DNA of 26,766 bases from an uncultured Eubacteriales bacterium (GCA_902465435.1 CABQNH010000027.1:1-26766); one strand, 5' to 3'. Counted from the first letter of the stretch, positions 1 to 7,829 are shown. The notes: generated by a model not told the origin, from the letters alone. Made by a program: numbers and translations.

Positions 1-4
1 GCCT

Positions 5-256
5 CAGGCTGTCAATAAAGTCCGTAACCGTCAAAATGAGAAAACATTTTTGGCGTTTTCTATACGAATCGCATCTATCCTGTTTTTGGAGAATTTCAAA
101 CAAATACGGTTCAAGAAGTGAATAAAGTTTATTATTTTGACTTACTTCGGAACTCGCACCCTACCGTACCTATGTACGCCGACTGGCGTGAGTTTCTTGT
201 ATTCCGAACTTTCTTGATCGTCTGTCAGCGTGTCAAAAAGGTTTTTTGACACGCTG
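5..256 (+). repeat. Copy 1 of the terminator-associated repeat family (core)
   Basis: First of seven copies of one core of about 250 bp. It opens with CAGGCTGTCAATAAAGTCCG and ends with a 31-nt hairpin at 226-256 (CAGCGTGTCAAAAA, GG, TTTTTTGACACGCTG). Near its right end TTCCGAACTTTCTTGATCG is an imperfect inverted match to the left end. A GC hairpin around a TACCGTACC motif lies between. The right side abuts a hairpin at 258-275. Only four bases of the left flank are in the window (GCCT), and they equal the last bases of that right hairpin, as expected if the hairpin is duplicated. The core is AT-richer than the surrounding genes and has no convincing ORF. Confidence 0.9.
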
Positions 257-257
257 G

Positions 258-275
258 GGCGGGCGCCGGCCCGCC
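258..275. terminator. GC-rich hairpin flanking repeat copy 1
   Basis: GGCGGGC and GCCCGCC pair perfectly around a GCCG loop. It lies directly outside the right end of repeat copy 1 and at the 3' end of the putative minus-strand RNA, so it may end that RNA. There is no T-run directly after it on the minus strand, so the terminator role is an inference. Confidence 0.5.
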
Positions 276-461
276 TGTCTCGTCTGCCTTGCCAGCCGCC
301 GTCTATCCTCCATGAAAAGCTCCGAAGGACTTGCCGGCCGGTCTGGGGCGTTGTCTGCAAGGCAGAGGACGCAGGCTTGCTGACGCAAGTCAAGGACGAT
401 CCCGCAGCAGACGGCGTTCCAGTCCGGCCCGCAAGCGTGTCTGCCCTTGTTAACTGACGCT
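258..461 (-). ncRNA. Putative structured RNA, 6S-like
   Basis: No protein gene fits here. A strong minus-strand promoter lies just upstream (468-496), and the expected RNA is about 200 nt, the size of 6S RNA. The RNA folds into a long rod. Positions 419-435 pair with 330-346 (15 of 17), then an internal loop in which the same hexamer AACGCC faces itself (413-418 and 347-352), then 407-412 with 353-358, and an apical hairpin at 376-389. The stretch CTTGCGGGCCGGACTGG resembles the conserved GCAAGCGGGCCAGTCC of E. coli 6S RNA. 6S is known to bind the sigma-A/sigma-70 holoenzyme. That identity is my inference from promoter, size and fold; an unnamed RNA, or another inserted element, is possible. 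Confidence 0.45.
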
Positions 462-467
462 AAGTAT

Positions 468-496
468 AGTATAACATATTTTTTCGCTCTTGCAAA
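468..496 (-). promoter_or_regulatory. Promoter of the putative 6S-like RNA
   Basis: On the minus strand TTTGCA, a 17-bp spacer and TATACT are seen, with a second overlapping TATACT just downstream. Transcription would start near 460-461. The box positions could be off by one or two bases. Confidence 0.6.
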
Positions 497-528
497 CGTA
501 TTTTGACCGATTCCGACAGCTGTGTCTG

Positions 529-560
529 CAAAAATCCGCCGAGGCGCTGCGGATTTTTGC
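529..560. terminator. Perfect 12-bp hairpin
   Basis: GCAAAAATCCGC and GCGGATTTTTGC are exact reverse complements around a 9-nt loop. The arms contain A5 and T5 runs, but no U-tract follows outside the stem. It sits between the RNA promoter and the MITE-like element. Its role is unclear; it may be a terminator or the end of an element. Confidence 0.4.
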
Positions 561-567
561 AAATTAC

Positions 568-735
568 TAAGGCAGCACCGCGCAATTCGGCAAGCTGATT
601 CGGCAAGCGATTTTTCCTCAAGTCACGGGTTGAAATGTGCAGGAATACTGTATGTATTTCAAACTTTTCAAACCGCAGAATTGGCGGAAAGGATCCGCCG
701 AAGCGCGAAGACGCAATTGTGCGGTGCTGCCCTAA
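568..735. mobile_element. MITE-like element with ~20-bp terminal inverted repeats
   Basis: The left end reads CTAAGGCAGCACCGCGCAATT. The right end, read on the minus strand, is TTAGGGCAGCACCGCACAATT, three mismatches in 21. The roughly 168-bp interior is too short for a transposase and has no credible ORF, so this is a non-autonomous element or a deletion derivative of an insertion sequence. I cannot see an unambiguous target duplication. It is not related to the seven-copy repeat family. Confidence 0.7.
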
Positions 736-937
736 TTTTTGATACATGCGGAAAACCTTTGTTCCAATTCATGGGGATGGAGGATGAGGCTTGACATTCA
801 CCGAAAAAAATAAACGCAAGGGTTCCCTTGCCTTCCAAACTTTGTTGCGGTCTGCCGACTTGTTCAAAGGGCTTTTTGACGAATTGCGGCGCAATTTTTG
901 CGCCCGCGCGGGAATACTAAGCGCGGGGGTGAAAACG

Positions 938-1099
938 ATGAAGGTAACGGGATTTATGCTGACGCTGGGCGCGGGCATGGCGGCCGGCGCCATGGCGAGC
1001 CTGATGCTGCCGCAGAACAAGGAGCCGCGCAAAACCATGCAGCGGGCGGCCAACTCTATTGACAAGGCGGTCAGCCAGAAGATGCAGGAAATGAGCTGA
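938..1099 (+). CDS. Small membrane-associated protein, YtxH-like
   Basis: A 53-residue protein starting at the ATG after a GCGGGGGTG ribosome binding site. An in-frame start 147 bases upstream exists but has no binding site and gives a basic, low-complexity extension, so I prefer the short form. The N-terminus is a Gly/Ala-rich hydrophobic helix (about residues 3-23), followed by a charged amphipathic tail with Lys/Gln/Met. This layout resembles YtxH-domain small proteins of Firmicutes, a group of unknown biochemical role. A strong terminator follows. It stands alone and converges on the MATE gene. Confidence 0.6.
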   Translation: MKVTGFMLTLGAGMAAGAMASLMLPQNKEPRKTMQRAANSIDKAVSQKMQEMS

Positions 1100-1154
1100 C
1101 GGCGTGGGGAAGCGCTGCTGCAAAATAACCTTTTAGAAAAAACAGCAGAATATT

Positions 1155-1201
1155 TGAGCGGCAGGAATCACGGGATTTTGGTGATTCCTGCCGCTGTTTT
1201 T
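1155..1201. terminator. Intrinsic terminator between convergent genes
   Basis: GAGCGGCAGGAATCAC pairs with GTGATTCCTGCCGCT around a 9-nt loop and is followed by GTTTTTC on the plus strand. It ends the small membrane protein gene. On the minus strand a T-rich stretch lies further on, so it may also serve the MATE operon, which has a second weaker hairpin near 1233-1260. Confidence 0.8.
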
Positions 1202-1264
1202 CAAGCATATTTTTAAAAAATCGCATTTTGCAGCGCTTTCTCTTCCGCAGGGAAAAGCGCAAAA

Positions 1265-2608
1265 TCAATCGTAATGGTATTTGTTCCGCTTGCCGATGAG
1301 AAACAGCGCCGAAAAGACGACCGCCATAAACTCAGCGACTACGATGGAGATCCAAACGCCGTCCAGCTCCCAGACCAGCGGCAGAAGAAGCACGGCCGCA
1401 ACCTGAAACACCAGCGTCCGCAGGAAGGAGATCAGGGCGGAGGTCACGCCGTCGTTGAGCGCGGTAAAAAAGCCGGAGGCGAAGATGGCATAGCCCATAA
1501 AGAAAAAGGACAGGCCGAATATGCGAAAGCCGGAGATCGTCATGTCCAGCAGCTTCGCGTCATAGCTGACGAAAATTTTGGACAGCGGCGCGGCGAGCAG
1601 CTCGGCGGCGGCGACCATCGCAAGCCCGAAGCTGCCGATCAAAATCAGGCTTTTCCGCAGAAGCCCCTGCAGCTCTTCATAATTCCTTGCGCCGTCGTGA
1701 TAGCCGACAACGGGCGCGGTGCCGATCGAATAGCCGATAAACGCCGCAGAAAAGATCATGCTGACGTACATCATGACTCCATAGGCCGCTATGCCGTCTT
1801 CCCCGGCATACTTCAGAAGCTGAATGTTATAGAGCATACCGACAAGGCTCATGGAAATGTTGCTCATGAATTCCGAGGAGCCGTTGGTGCAGGCCTTGAA
1901 GATGGCTTTTCCGCCAAACTGCGTTTTGCCGATCCGGAGGATGCTGCCGTTGTCCCGTGCAAAATAGAAAAGGGGAACGGCACCGCCGACCACCTGACTC
2001 AGCGCGGTCGCTGCGGCGGCGCCTGCCAGCTTATACTCCTGCGGGAGCAGAATGACGAGAACCGCGTCGAGCATCATGTTGGTAAGCCCGGAGAGCACCG
2101 TCACCGTAAGACCAAGCTTCGGCCGCTCGGCCGTAACGCAGAACGACTGGAACAAAAGCTGCAGCACATTAAACGGAAGGGCGAGCAGGATGATCCGGGC
2201 GTACAGCACCGCGTTTTTCAGAAGCGCGCCCTCCGCGCCGAGCAGCACGGCGATCGGCCGGATCCATACGATCCCAAGCACGGCGAACAGAACGCCCAGC
2301 GCGGCGGCGGTATAGACAAAGAGAGAAAAATATTGGTTGCCCTTTTCCCGGTCGCCCCGACCAAAGGTTTTGGCCACGATCGCGGAGCCGCCGGTGCCGA
2401 ACATAAAGCCGACCGTAGACAGGATCATAAGAAACGGGAAAATCAGATTGACCGCCGCGAAGGGCGTCTTTCCCGCAAAGTTGGATACAAAGAAGCCGTC
2501 TACGACGCTGTAGACCGAGGTGCAGATCATCATGCCGATGGACGGCAGCGTAAACCGGATGAGCCGTCTGTAGGAAAAATGATCGGATAATTGAATTTGC
2601 TGTTTCAT
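1265..2608 (-). CDS. MATE family multidrug efflux transporter
   Basis: A 447-residue integral membrane protein of the size and 12-helix pattern of MATE exporters, which push organic cations and drugs out of the cell using Na+ or H+ gradients. The N-terminal half carries the typical PSIGMMICTSVYSVVDGFFVS segment and the FGTGGSAIVAKTFGRGD stretch found in the MepA/NorM-like branch. The ATG lies after GGAGAACAGC. It is 38 bp downstream of a MarR regulator gene on the same strand, so the pair is very likely one operon in which MarR controls the pump. The substrate cannot be read from sequence. Confidence 0.93.
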   Translation of the reverse strand: MKQQIQLSDHFSYRRLIRFTLPSIGMMICTSVYSVVDGFFVSNFAGKTPFAAVNLIFPFLMILSTVGFMFGTGGSAIVAKTFGRGDREKGNQYFSLFVYTAAALGVLFAVLGIVWIRPIAVLLGAEGALLKNAVLYARIILLALPFNVLQLLFQSFCVTAERPKLGLTVTVLSGLTNMMLDAVLVILLPQEYKLAGAAAATALSQVVGGAVPLFYFARDNGSILRIGKTQFGGKAIFKACTNGSSEFMSNISMSLVGMLYNIQLLKYAGEDGIAAYGVMMYVSMIFSAAFIGYSIGTAPVVGYHDGARNYEELQGLLRKSLILIGSFGLAMVAAAELLAAPLSKIFVSYDAKLLDMTISGFRIFGLSFFFMGYAIFASGFFTALNDGVTSALISFLRTLVFQVAAVLLLPLVWELDGVWISIVVAEFMAVVFSALFLIGKRNKYHYD

Positions 2609-2646
2609 GCTGTTCTCCTCAAAGCGGCGCGCCGACGCGGCCGCCG

Positions 2647-3084
2647 CTACATCGTTTCAATTTGTTTGCGAAAATCGCTGTTGTATTTTTCCATCAAAAG
2701 CAGGTACTGCCGAATCTCCTCTGCCGTCCAGCTGCGAAACACGCTGCACTCGGCCTGAAAGAGCCGCGCGATGGTGCTGCGCGCATAATCCGTGCCCTTT
2801 TCCGTGAGACAGACGGTTTTCGTGCGGCCGCCGCTCTGCTCCAGATATACGATCTGCTCCCGCTCCAGCTTGCGGAGGGCGGAGTTGAGCGTCTGCTTGC
2901 TGATGCTGGTTTCCTTGCGAATCGCGGAAAGCGGACACCTTCCCTCCTTCTCATAGACGAGGTACAGGACAAAAAGGACACTGTCCGACAGCCCCAATTT
3001 CAGGGCGGCCTGATGATACAAAGCGTCAAGATCCGAGGCCAGACAATTCACGCGATACATAATCTCTCCGTAGTTGACTTCCAT
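2647..3084 (-). CDS. MarR family transcriptional regulator
   Basis: A 145-residue winged-helix regulator. The start is the ATG after AAGGTGG; a TTG six codons upstream has no support. The DNA-binding part is visible as CPLSAIRKETSISKQTLNSALRKLE (about residues 50-74), followed by the wing (LEQSGGRTKTVCLTEKG), as in MarR proteins that bind palindromic operators and release them on ligand binding. It is first in an operon with the MATE exporter and lies directly behind a perfect promoter, so autorepression of the operon is the simplest reading. Confidence 0.92.
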   Translation of the reverse strand: MEVNYGEIMYRVNCLASDLDALYHQAALKLGLSDSVLFVLYLVYEKEGRCPLSAIRKETSISKQTLNSALRKLEREQIVYLEQSGGRTKTVCLTEKGTDYARSTIARLFQAECSVFRSWTAEEIRQYLLLMEKYNSDFRKQIETM

Positions 3085-3133
3085 GCGATTTCCACCTTGC
3101 AAAACGTATGATTTCGGACGTGCATACCGGCAC

Positions 3134-3162
3134 AGTATAGTACGATTTCATACCAATGTCAA
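3134..3162 (-). promoter_or_regulatory. Promoter of the marR-MATE operon
   Basis: On the minus strand TTGACA (3157-3162), a 17-bp spacer and TATACT (3134-3139) match the housekeeping consensus closely. The 5' leader to the MarR start is about 45 nt and could hold the operator. Confidence 0.85.
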
Positions 3163-3485
3163 GCACGACTTTGCCCGGCGCGGCGGCCGCGTTCGCGCAG
3201 AACTGCGAATCCGGAGGCGGCATCCGCCGGAAGGAAGACGCAAAGCCGGGAGCGGAAACGGCGGCTTTCGCACGTAAAGCGCATCGGCGTATCCTATGCG
3301 CCTCGCGGCCATCGGCAGGCTGGGCCGGGGAGCGCTTTTTCGCCGGAACGGGGCTTGAAGAATGCAAAAATACCGCGTGCCTTTCCAGCCGTTTAAACCG
3401 AAGTCCCGGCAAAAAGCGCCGCTGCCCGCCGCAGGGAATGGATCCCGGGCTTCCGTAAGTTTTTCCTGCAATTCATTTGTTTTGC
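3163..3485. other. GC-rich intergenic stretch without recognised gene
   Basis: About 320 bases lie between the divergent marR and rny promoters. Open frames of about 100 codons exist on both strands, but they have no ribosome binding site, no recognisable domain and Arg/Pro/Ala-rich composition typical of frame shadows in GC-rich DNA. A weak hairpin (AAAGCC with GGCTTT) is present near 3241-3270. I see nothing else. Confidence 0.5.
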
Positions 3486-3514
3486 TTGACAAGCGCGATT
3501 TGGACGGGTAAAAT
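3486..3514 (+). promoter_or_regulatory. Promoter of rny
   Basis: TTGACA (3486-3491), a 17-bp spacer and TAAAAT (3509-3514) lie upstream of the RNase Y gene, giving a leader of about 100 nt before the ATG. Confidence 0.8.
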
Positions 3515-3620
3515 AGACTACGGATTAGTATGGTCCGCCAGTATCTTAGGGGTGATACCGGCAGATGTTGCTTTTTCTCAGCATACCCAATTTTAAATGA
3601 AGGAGGTGTGTTGCAGAATT

Positions 3621-5171
3621 ATGGACGCATTATATGTCATCCTGCCTCTGGCAGGTCTTATATTAGGTGCAGTTATTTTCTTCTTTGTCGGCGCCGGCTA
3701 CCGGAAACGGGTAGCGGAGCGCGAAATCGGCAGCGCCGAGCAGGAAGCGACCCGCATTATCAACGAAGCCATAAAGGGCGGCGAAAATAGAAAACGGGAA
3801 ATGCTTCTCGAAGCCAAGGATGAAATCCATAAATCTCGCACAGAACACGAAAAGGAAATCAAGGAACGCCGCTCCGATTTGCAGAAGCAGGAGCGCCGTC
3901 TGCAGCAGAAAGAGGAAACGCTTGACAAGAAGCTCGATGCGCATGAGCGCAAAGAGGCCGAGCTCCAGCGCCGTCAGCAGTCCATTGCCGCTACGCAGGA
4001 GGAAGTCAACCTCATTAAGAAGAGCCAGCTGGAAATGCTGGAGAAAATCTCCGGCCTGACTGAGGAGGAAGCGAAGAACTATCTCCTCAAAAATGTGGAA
4101 TCCGAAATCCGTCACGAAACCGCTATGAAGATCAAGGAGGTCGAAACGCAGCTCAAGGACGAGGCAGATCAGCGCGCAAAGCACATCCTGTCCATTGCCA
4201 TTCAGCGCTGTGCGGCCGACCATGTCGCCGAGGCGACCGTCTCTGTGGTACCCCTGCCGAACGACGAGATGAAGGGCCGCATCATCGGCCGCGAGGGCCG
4301 CAATATCCGCACATTGGAAACGATCACCGGCGTCGATCTGATCATTGACGATACCCCTGAGGCCATTACCGTTTCCTCGTTCGATCCGGTTCGTCGCGAG
4401 GTCGCAAGACTGGCGCTGGAGAAGCTGATCGCCGACGGCCGCATCCATCCGACCCGCATTGAGGATATGGTTGAAAAGGCACAGCGCGAGGTCGATCGCG
4501 TGATCAAGCAGGAGGGCGAACGCGCCACCTTCGAAACCGGGATCAACAATCTGCATCCGGAGATCATTAAGCTGCTCGGCCGCCAGAAGTTCCGTACCTC
4601 TTACGGTCAGAATGTGCTCAATCATTCCATTGAGGTCTCGCACATTGCAGGGCTGCTTGCCGCAGAGCTTGGCGCGGACGTCGCGCTGGCGAAGCGCGCC
4701 GGCCTTCTGCATGACCTTGGCAAATCCGTCGATCATGAGATGGAGGGCAGCCATGTGCAGCTCGGCGTTGAGCTGGCGCGGAAGTATAAGGAAAGCCCCG
4801 AGGTCATTCACGCAATCGAGGCGCACCACGGCGACGTGGAGCCGCGCACCGTCATTGCCTGCCTGGTTCAGGCGGCGGACGCCGTTTCTGCGGCACGTCC
4901 CGGCGCACGGCGCGAGAATGTGGAGAATTATATCCGCCGTCTGGAAAAGCTCGAGGAGCTGACCGGCTCGTATCCCGGCGTGGAAAAGGCATATGCCATT
5001 CAGGCCGGCCGCGAGGTCCGCATTATGGTCAAGCCCGAGGAGGTCACGGAGGACAATATGATCCTGCTCGCGCACGACATTGCCAAGAAGATCGAAGCCG
5101 AGCTGGAATATCCCGGACAGATCAAGGTCAACGTCATCCGCGAAACCAAGGCGGTCGAATACGCAAAATAA
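3621..5171 (+). CDS. rny: Ribonuclease Y
   Basis: A 516-residue membrane-anchored endoribonuclease that starts bulk mRNA decay in Firmicutes. The order of parts is diagnostic. One N-terminal transmembrane helix (about residues 5-25) is followed by a long charged coiled coil (about 30-190), a KH RNA-binding domain with GRIIGREGRNIR (219-230), and an HD phosphohydrolase domain with LLHDLGK (363-369) supplying the metal-binding His-Asp. The start chosen is the ATG after AAGGAGGTGTG; an ATG eight codons earlier overlaps that binding site. The length equals the family norm of about 520. It stands alone behind its own promoter and is followed by a terminator hairpin and a degenerate repeat copy. 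Confidence 0.97.
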   Translation: MDALYVILPLAGLILGAVIFFFVGAGYRKRVAEREIGSAEQEATRIINEAIKGGENRKREMLLEAKDEIHKSRTEHEKEIKERRSDLQKQERRLQQKEETLDKKLDAHERKEAELQRRQQSIAATQEEVNLIKKSQLEMLEKISGLTEEEAKNYLLKNVESEIRHETAMKIKEVETQLKDEADQRAKHILSIAIQRCAADHVAEATVSVVPLPNDEMKGRIIGREGRNIRTLETITGVDLIIDDTPEAITVSSFDPVRREVARLALEKLIADGRIHPTRIEDMVEKAQREVDRVIKQEGERATFETGINNLHPEIIKLLGRQKFRTSYGQNVLNHSIEVSHIAGLLAAELGADVALAKRAGLLHDLGKSVDHEMEGSHVQLGVELARKYKESPEVIHAIEAHHGDVEPRTVIACLVQAADAVSAARPGARRENVENYIRRLEKLEELTGSYPGVEKAYAIQAGREVRIMVKPEEVTEDNMILLAHDIAKKIEAELEYPGQIKVNVIRETKAVEYAK

Positions 5172-5181
5172 GAGTGTTACG

Positions 5182-5213
5182 GTGCGGCGGCAAATGCAAT
5201 TTTGCCGCCGCAC
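5182..5213 (+). terminator. Hairpin after rny, adjoining repeat copy 2
   Basis: GTGCGGCGGCAAA and TTTGCCGCCGCAC pair perfectly (13 bp) with a 6-nt loop, 11 bases after the rny stop. There is no outer T-run, because the repeat core begins immediately. This fits the family rule that cores abut hairpins. Confidence 0.65.
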
Positions 5214-5402
5214 AGGTTGTCAATGGGGTCCGTAACCGTCAAAAGGAGAAAGCCGGATCTCATTTGTAATATGGCCTTTCTCTTTCGGAAGCATTCCAAC
5301 CAAATGCGATTCCAAAAGGAAAATGTCCGTTGTTTTCCTTTTTCACGAAGCTCACGCCCTACCGTACTTCTGTACCTCGGCAGGCGCGAGTTTCGCATCC
5401 TC
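5213..5402 (+). repeat. Copy 2 of the repeat family, degenerate
   Basis: The left end (CAGGTTGTCAATGGGGTCCG followed by TAACCGTCAAAA) and the central CCCTACCGTACTTCTGTACC hairpin with its GGCGCGAGTTTC arm are recognisable. The interior is heavily diverged and shorter. The CAGCGTGTCAAAAA end hairpin and the second flanking hairpin are missing. After about 5402 a different hairpin (CCGGGC/GCCCGG) leads straight into the next gene's ribosome binding site. It looks like an old, decayed copy. Confidence 0.75.
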
Positions 5403-5443
5403 CGGGCTTTTGGTTGCCCGGCATTTCTTTCAGGAGAAGCTTT

Positions 5444-6286
5444 ATGGCAGATTTTTCAAATATCCTTTTGGCCGTGGACTGTGACCGCACGCTGACCGAT
5501 GTCTTCGGCCGCATCCCGGCACGCAATCTGGACGCCATTCGGCGGTTTCAGGAAAACGGCGGCGCCTTTACTGTGGCAACCGGCCGCAGCGTGCCGATGT
5601 TCCGGCCGTATTTTGACCAGATCCCGGCCAATGCGCCCTTTGTCCTGTATAACGGCGCCGCCTTCTATGACGCCTCCTCGCAGACGCTCTCCGACGTGGT
5701 CGAGATTCCCGGCTGCGCCGCGCTGATCCGGACGCTGCAGGCGCGGTTCCCGCAGCTTCCCCTGGAGGTGCAGGGCGAGGACTATCATTACGTCTTCGGC
5801 GACAATCCCATGCGCGACGCGTTCTACCGCTTTAATCACGGCGCAATGAAGCAAATCACGATGGACGAGCTGCCGCCCGTTCTCCCGAAGCTGGCAATTT
5901 ATACGGAGTTCCGCGACAAGACGGTCAAACGCTTCTTTGCCGTCGAGCCGGAGGAGGCGGCGCAAATGGATGCGGTCGAGCAATTCCTTGCGCAAAGCTG
6001 CGCCGACGTCGTTGACCCGGTGCGCGCTGCGCCGGGGATCCTCGATATTCAGGCACGCGGCGTAAATAAGGGCGCGGCTGCGCGCCGTCTGGCTGCACGG
6101 CTGGGGCGCGGGATCCTCGTCTGCGCAGGCGACGCGCTCAACGATGTGAGTATGCTGGAGGAGGCGGATTATTCCTTTGTGCCGTCGGACTGTGTGGCGG
6201 AGCTGCGGGAAAGCCGCTATCCCAAGGTCTGCCCCTGCGGCGAAGGCTCCGTGGCGGATGTGATCGAGCGTCTGGCCGCGCTGTAG
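5444..6286 (+). CDS. Cof-type HAD-IIB sugar-phosphatase-like hydrolase
   Basis: A 280-residue haloacid-dehalogenase phosphatase of the Cof/YidA class, soluble enzymes that remove phosphate from sugar phosphates or nucleotides. Motif I is VDCDRTLTD near the N-terminus, with Arg where most members have Gly after the second Asp. Motif II is ATGRS, motif III the Lys of NKGAAARRL, and motif IV the C-terminal GDALNDVSML. The ATG chosen follows CAGGAGAAGC. In-frame start codons further upstream would run through the decayed repeat. The substrate is not predictable. Confidence 0.9.
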   Translation: MADFSNILLAVDCDRTLTDVFGRIPARNLDAIRRFQENGGAFTVATGRSVPMFRPYFDQIPANAPFVLYNGAAFYDASSQTLSDVVEIPGCAALIRTLQARFPQLPLEVQGEDYHYVFGDNPMRDAFYRFNHGAMKQITMDELPPVLPKLAIYTEFRDKTVKRFFAVEPEEAAQMDAVEQFLAQSCADVVDPVRAAPGILDIQARGVNKGAAARRLAARLGRGILVCAGDALNDVSMLEEADYSFVPSDCVAELRESRYPKVCPCGEGSVADVIERLAAL

Positions 6287-6323
6287 ATTCGCGGCGTTTT
6301 TTCAACAAAACCCACGATTGGCG

Positions 6324-6352
6324 TTGCAATTGCGCAGGAACGATTGTATAAT
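6324..6352 (+). promoter_or_regulatory. Promoter of the YitT-family operon
   Basis: TTGCAA (6324-6329), a 17-bp spacer and a perfect TATAAT (6347-6352) are followed by a leader of about 45 nt to the ATG at 6403. Confidence 0.8.
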
Positions 6353-6402
6353 GAACTGCGGCCTGCCTCGGCGGGCGTATACCAACAACGCGGAGGTTCC
6401 TT

Positions 6403-7281
6403 ATGAATCCCAAAACAAAGCCGATCCTGCTTTATCTGGAGATCGCGCTGCTTGCCGTCTGCATGGCGCTGGTCTATGAAATTCTGGTATTTCCGAATGC
6501 GTTTGCCCCGTCCGGGATCAACGGTATCGCGACGATGCTGCAGTATCTGTTCCATTTCAGTCTCGGCTATATCTCGCTTATTATCAATCTTCCGTTCCTT
6601 CTTGTGGCGTGGTTTCTTGTGGAACGCCGATTTGTGCTGCGTACCTTCACCTTTACGCTCGTTTTCTCGGTGACCGTGCTGATTTTTAAGCGGATCGATT
6701 TTTCCGCCATTGCCTATCACACGGAGAACGGCACGAGCACCGTGCTTGCGCCGATGGCGGCGGGCGTGCTCAACGGCCTGATTTACGGCGTCCTGATGAA
6801 GTCCAACGGCTCGACCGGCGGAACCGATATCATCGCGGCCTGCATCCACCATTATCATCCGGAGCGCAATATGGTCTGGACCATCTTTACCCTGAACAGC
6901 ATCGTTGCGGGCGCCTCCTATTTCGTCTACGGCTATCAGCTGGAGCCGGTCATCTGCTGCGTGGTTTACAGCTTTCTGACCTCCCGCATGAGCGACGAGA
7001 TCCTAAAGGGTGGCAAGGCGGCCGTCAAATTCGAGATCATTACCGACCATCCGCAGGAAATCTCCGACCGCCTGATCCGCGAGCTGCACCACACGGTTAC
7101 GCTCGCCCCGGTCACGGGAATGTTTTCCCATAAGAGTAAGAGCCTGCTCATCTGCGTGGTCATGAAGCAGCAGATCGTTGCCTTTGAGCGCATCATCAGC
7201 AGCTATCCCGATACCTTTGCTTACCTCTCCTCGGTCAGTGAAACGGTCGGCAACTTCAAACGGATTCGGAGGACGCAATGA
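6403..7281 (+). CDS. YitT family membrane protein (DUF161 + DUF2179)
   Basis: A 292-residue protein with about five or six hydrophobic segments in the first 200 residues, including the GINGIATMLQYLF and SNGSTGGTDIIAA glycine-rich motifs that mark YitT/YpjC proteins. A cytoplasmic DUF2179 domain follows (about 210-285; KFEIITDHPQEISDRLI, LLICVVMKQQ). The family's function is unknown; ligand sensing or transport at the membrane has been suggested. The ribosome binding site is GGAGGTTCC. The stop overlaps the next gene's start by four bases, so translation is coupled. Confidence 0.92.
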   Translation: MNPKTKPILLYLEIALLAVCMALVYEILVFPNAFAPSGINGIATMLQYLFHFSLGYISLIINLPFLLVAWFLVERRFVLRTFTFTLVFSVTVLIFKRIDFSAIAYHTENGTSTVLAPMAAGVLNGLIYGVLMKSNGSTGGTDIIAACIHHYHPERNMVWTIFTLNSIVAGASYFVYGYQLEPVICCVVYSFLTSRMSDEILKGGKAAVKFEIITDHPQEISDRLIRELHHTVTLAPVTGMFSHKSKSLLICVVMKQQIVAFERIISSYPDTFAYLSSVSETVGNFKRIRRTQ

Positions 7282-7796
7282 AAGTTTTGCTGCCTGTTTT
7301 GCTGGGACTTTTCAGCAGCTTCATCGGCGCGTCGGGTTATTTCATTACCATTTTGCTTCTCCTCGATGTGATTGCGCCCAAGCAGCTGCATGCCTTGGGG
7401 ATCCTCGTGGGCGCCTGCCTTGCAGCGGTGACCTACTGGTTCTTTGGCAAGACGCTCTACAGCATTCCGGGCCGCGGGGACGCGCAGGATGAAAAGTGCA
7501 GGAGCTTCCTCCAGACACTGGGCGAGCCGGCTCTGTTTGAGGGGAAATCGTTTCAATACCACGGTTTTCGCTTCGAGATTTTTGCGGTCGTTGTTACGGA
7601 GACTGCCATGTATCTGCTTCCGGAGGGAAACTTCACGACACAGACGGTTTTGAAAACACAGACGGCGCTCCGCAGAGTGCGGCACAAAAGAGACATTGCC
7701 GTCCCGCTGTCGGGGAAGCAGCGCATCGTGCTGTCCGGGATGGATACGGAGGAGCTTGCCGATTTTTTGCGGGAAAACGGCTGGAATATTTGCTGA
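7278..7796 (+). CDS. Hypothetical membrane protein coupled to YitT
   Basis: A 172-residue protein I do not recognise. Two hydrophobic segments lie at about residues 3-30 and 38-57, followed by a cytoplasmic-looking domain of about 110 residues with alternating hydrophobic strands (FEIFAVVVTETAMYLLP, DIAVPLSGKQRIVLSGM). The ATGA overlap with the YitT gene implies one operon and probably a shared role at the membrane. Codon use matches its neighbours, so it is a real gene rather than a shadow. Confidence 0.8.
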   Translation: MKVLLPVLLGLFSSFIGASGYFITILLLLDVIAPKQLHALGILVGACLAAVTYWFFGKTLYSIPGRGDAQDEKCRSFLQTLGEPALFEGKSFQYHGFRFEIFAVVVTETAMYLLPEGNFTTQTVLKTQTALRRVRHKRDIAVPLSGKQRIVLSGMDTEELADFLRENGWNIC

Positions 7797-7800
7797 GGAC

Positions 7801-7829
7801 TTGCATTTTTCTGCCAAAACGACTATACT
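7801..7829 (+). promoter_or_regulatory. Promoter of the small multidrug-export-type gene
   Basis: TTGCAT (7801-7806), a 17-bp spacer and TATACT (7824-7829) lie just after the stop of the preceding gene, about 30 bp before the next ATG. Confidence 0.75.

Noticed and set aside
258..461. SRP RNA or RNase P RNA at the window start
   Set aside because: A GGCAAGGCAGACGA stretch resembles part of SRP RNA, but the GGAAGGAAGCAGC-type signature is missing, and no RNase P core motif is seen.
1274..2590. 438-codon open frame on the plus strand opposite the MATE gene
   Set aside because: It mirrors the MATE gene codon structure, is rich in Gln/His/Arg/Asp and has no domain; it is an antisense shadow.
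3156..3458. 100-codon open frame between marR and rny
   Set aside because: It starts inside the marR promoter, has no ribosome binding site, and its composition matches neighbouring-frame noise.
3663..5213. 516-codon open frame opposite rny
   Set aside because: The plus-strand frame is an unmistakable RNase Y; the antisense frame has no ribosome binding site and no known domain.
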